Assembly: GCA_947623455.1 (NCBI GenBank)
Contig: OX392529.1
Span: 8,308,001-8,372,000, forward strand
Direction of reading: 5' to 3'
Length of the DNA: 64,000 nucleotides
From: Mimachlamys varia
Taxonomy: Eukaryota; Mollusca; Bivalvia; Pectinida; Pectinidae
The notes beneath the pieces were generated by a model. That model was not told where the DNA came from, made no database searches, and was given only the letters and a program-made list of their open reading frames with translations. Positions 61,601-64,000 of the stretch are shown piece by piece (position 1 is the stretch's first letter; the number at the start of each line of letters is the position of its first letter). A program made the position numbers and the translations under genes.

Positions 61601-62810
61601 CATGTATATCACATCCTCGACTAGTCCCATGTAAGTATACATATACAGATACATGTATATCACATCCTCAACTAGTCCCATGTAAGTATACATATACAGA
61701 TACATGTATATCACATCCTCGACTAGTCCCATGTAAGTATACATATACAGATACATGTATATCACATCCTCAACTAGTCCCATATAAGTATACATATACA
61801 GATACATGTATATCACATCCTCAACTAGTCCCATGTAAGTATACATATACAGATACATGTATATCACATCCTCAACTAATCCCATGTAAGTATACATATA
61901 CAGATACATGTATATCACATCCTCAACTAGTCCCATGTAAGTATACATATACAGATACATGTATATCACATCCTCAACTAGTCCCATGTAAGTATACATA
62001 TACAGATACATGTATATCACATCCTCAACTAGTCCCATGTAAGTATACATATACAGATACATGTATATCACATCCTCAACTAATCCCATGTAAGTATACA
62101 TATACAGATACATGTATATCACATCCTCAACTAGTCCCATGTAAGTATACATATACAGATACATGAATATCAACATGTATTTCGTCCGTTTAGATTGAAA
62201 TAAGTTCTGCAGTAACTCTTGACTGTATGGTTTATCTTCACGGACCAGACTGTTAAACTTTCCGCCAATGAACCTCGGCCAGATAGCTATATAGTGTATT
62301 GATCAACACGGTGCCTGTGTTTACGTGGTACTAAAATGAATTTGTACTTGGTTATGTGTCGGTTCATACATTACTCGTCGCCTTTCTTTTTTCAAATCAT
62401 TCTAATGCAGGATTTAGGACAGTGTCAAACTTCGACAGGCATATTCTATAACATAAGTAGCTTCTGGGTTATAATTAAGGAAATAATCGTTGTGGATCGC
62501 GAGTCAAAATCATCATTTTATAAAACAGTTCACCTGGGAATAGAACGTCTTAATATATATTAACAAAGACTGTGACAATTACGTTTCGGTCAAATAATGA
62601 CTAATTATAATAACTAGTAATACGATATAAACACTCAGTAGGATGCTCTTTTTATGATAGTTGCCACCGGCGAGGAAGTAGCCTACAGCGAAATAGCCGC
62701 GGTCACCCCTCCGTCACGTGATGTGTACGCTGTGGTAGTAAAGGTACAGGACAGATCAGACACCCCGGCCGGCGGAGATACATACGCAGTCGTCCAGAAA
62801 CCTAACAAGG
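55678..62810 (+). CDS. Type I transmembrane receptor-like protein with tyrosine-motif tail (3' end beyond window)
   Basis: Five exons, every intron phase 1: 55678-55747, 56427-56669, 60990-61217, 61388-61453 and 62661-62810, giving 252 codons so far. Exon 1 gives a signal peptide (MFRDTVLRCLVIVTIVRTT). Exon 2 is an 81-codon ectodomain with four cysteines (EPCAYGV, GRNCGDTW, VTCRN, AICDK) and an N-S-T glycosylation site; only this frame is open. Exon 3 has a Thr/Ser/Pro stalk (VPTTRPTTSTRS) and a membrane helix (TLVVVVAVVCSVVVLVMVI) followed by KGRR. Exon 4 is a short basic tail. Exon 5 has VAYSEI, which fits the ITIM pattern, and two YAVV motifs. The family is not recognised. A cell-surface adhesion or immune-type receptor is inferred from layout only. 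Introns carry minisatellites at 57010-60034, 61557-62170 and after 62810. Exons could be missing between 56669 and 60990. Confidence 0.72.
57010..60034. repeat. 49-bp minisatellite in receptor-like gene intron (~62 copies)
   Basis: Units built on GTAGGTCTATGTATCGGGAC, TGTATGTCATGTTACGTACG and GTAAACTGT repeat every 49 bp (for example 57421 and 57470), with 47-bp (GGGACTTATG) and shorter (GAGACATAACGGTAACCAG) variants. Triplet blocks of the shorter variant near 58005, 58130 and 58410 show local block duplication. Cys-rich open frames are artefacts. Confidence 0.95.
60035..60989. other. Intronic sequence 5' of the transmembrane exon
   Basis: No exon with matching phase 1 borders was identified; short open frames at 60072-60536 look random. 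Confidence 0.4.
61557..62170. repeat. 51-bp minisatellite in receptor-like gene intron (12 copies)
   Basis: CATCCTCAACTAGTCCCATG plus TAAGTATACATATACAG and ATACATGTATATCA repeat every 51 bp with very little divergence. Each unit contains ATGTAAGTAT, a good match to a 5' splice site. The array lies in the intron between the exons at 61388-61453 and 62661-62810. Both strands remain open because 51 is a multiple of 3. Confidence 0.96.
62171..62660. other. Intronic sequence before the tyrosine-motif exon
   Basis: No exon supported. The acceptor used by the next exon is TTTTTATGATAG at 62649-62660. Confidence 0.45.
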
Positions 62811-64000
62811 GTAAGACGTCCAGAAACCTAACAAGGGTAAGACGTCCAGAAACCTAACAAGGGTAAGACGTCCAGAAACCTAACAAGGGTATGACGTCCA
62901 GACACCTAACAAGGGTAAGACGTCCATAAACCTAACAAGGGTATGACGTCCAGACACCTAACAAGGGTAAGACGTCCAGAAACCTTACAAGGGTATGACG
63001 TCCAGACACCTAAAAAGGGTAAGATGTCCATAAACCTAACAAGGGTAAGACGTCCATAAACCTAACAAGGGTAAGACGTCCATAAACCTAACAAGGGTAA
63101 GATGTCCATAAACCTAACAAGGGTAAGACGTCCATAAACCTAACAAGGGTAAGACGTCCATAAACCTAACAAGGGTAAGGTGTCCAAAAACCTAACAAGG
63201 GTAAGACGTCCAGAAACCTAACAAGGGTAAGACGTCCAGATACCTAACAAGGGTAGGACGTCCAGACACCTAACAAGAGTAAGACGTCCAGAAACCTAAC
63301 AAGGGTAAGATGTCCAGACACCTAACAAGGGTAGGACGTCCAGACACCTAACAAGGGTAAGACGTCCAGATACCTTACAAGGGTAAGACGTCCAGAAACC
63401 TAACAAGGGTAAGATGTCCAGAAACTTAACAAGGGTAAGGTGTCCAGACACCTAACAAGGGTAGGACGTCCAGAAACCTAACAAGGGTAAGACGTCCAGA
63501 AACTTAACAAGGGTAAGACGTCCAGAAACCTAACAAGGGTAAGATGTCCAGAAACTTAACAAGGGTAAGATGTCCAGAAACCTAACAAGGGTAGGACGTC
63601 CAGAAACCTAACAAGGGTAAGACGTCCAGATACCTTACAAGGGTAAGACGTCCAGAAACCTAACAAGGGTAAGATGTCCAGAAACTTAACAAGGGTAAGG
63701 TGTCCAGACACCTAACAAGGGTATGACGTCCAGAAACCTAACAAGGGTAAGATGTCCAGAAACCTAACAAGGGTAAGATGTCCAGACACCTAACAAGGGT
63801 AAGACGTCCAGACACCTAACAAGGGTATGACGTCCAGATACCTAACATGGGTAAGACGTCCAGACACCTAACAAGGGTAAGACGTCCAGAAACCTAACAA
63901 GGGTAAGATGTCCAGAAACTTAACAAGGGTAAGACGTCCAGACACCTAACAAGGGTAAGGTGTCCAGACGACTAACAAGGGTAAGATGTCTAGAAACCTA
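62791..64000 (+). repeat. 26-bp minisatellite made of an exon-intron junction (~46 copies, runs off window)
   Basis: The unit CGTCCAGAAACCTAACAAGG|GTAAGA (26 bp) is the last 20 bp of the tyrosine-motif exon plus the start of its 5' splice site. The first copy (62791-62816) contains the real exon end. Later copies vary at the donor (GTAAGA, GTATGA, GTAAGG, GTAGGA) and at CCAGAAAC/CCAGACAC/CCATAAAC. The array reaches the window end, so its full length is unknown. Confidence 0.95.

Noticed and set aside
61496..62176. Hydrophobic repeat protein on the minus strand (226 codons)
   Set aside because: It is the complement of twelve 51-bp units; the opposite strand is also open for 206 codons, as expected for a unit length divisible by 3.

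Overview
This window reads as animal nuclear DNA, most likely from a bivalve mollusc. It is AT-rich, has GT-AG introns, a tRNA-Glu-like SINE, mariner and TTAA-flanked DNA transposons, and very large intronic minisatellites. The species call is inference; nothing here is diagnostic. There are no bacterial operons, CRISPR arrays, rRNA genes or free-standing tRNA genes.

Four gene loci can be supported. (1) A chitinase-like GH18 gene on the minus strand, seen as one clear 193-bp exon (11430-11622) and a possible 25-nt start exon (16296-16320); the catalytic exon is not found. (2, 3) Two tandem small heat-shock protein genes on the minus strand, each with three phase-0 exons: copy A (21860-23519, 192 aa) and copy B (26527-37121, 195 aa). 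Intron 2 of copy B is 9.8 kb and consists almost entirely of a 7.8-kb satellite plus a transposon. (4) A plus-strand type I membrane protein (55678 to past the window end) with a signal peptide, a small 4-Cys ectodomain, a Thr/Ser stalk, a transmembrane helix and a tyrosine-motif tail. All its visible introns are phase 1.

About half of the window is tandem repeat DNA of more than a dozen unrelated families: 36 bp (1083-3557), 51 bp (3765-4600), 28 bp (5449-6625 and 8421-9238), 52 bp (11679-11834), 37 bp (12135-14067 and 15007-15305), 29 bp (16865-17430), 41 bp (26687-34479), 40 bp (37891-47343), 325 bp (47761-48735), 47 bp (49467-49770), 49 bp (57010-60034), 51 bp (61557-62170) and 26 bp (62791-64000). 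Several show higher-order duplication.

Much of the remainder is transposon-derived: TA-, TAA- and TTAA-flanked inverted-repeat elements, a dead mariner, a LINE fossil, and two SINE copies, one with a clear 11-bp target duplication nested in a TTAA element.

The most unusual feature is the final array. Its 26-bp unit is the exon-intron junction of the receptor gene itself, giving about 46 tandem copies of a 5' splice site directly after the tail exon. Long ORFs inside the repeat arrays are by-products of periodicity and are not annotated as genes.
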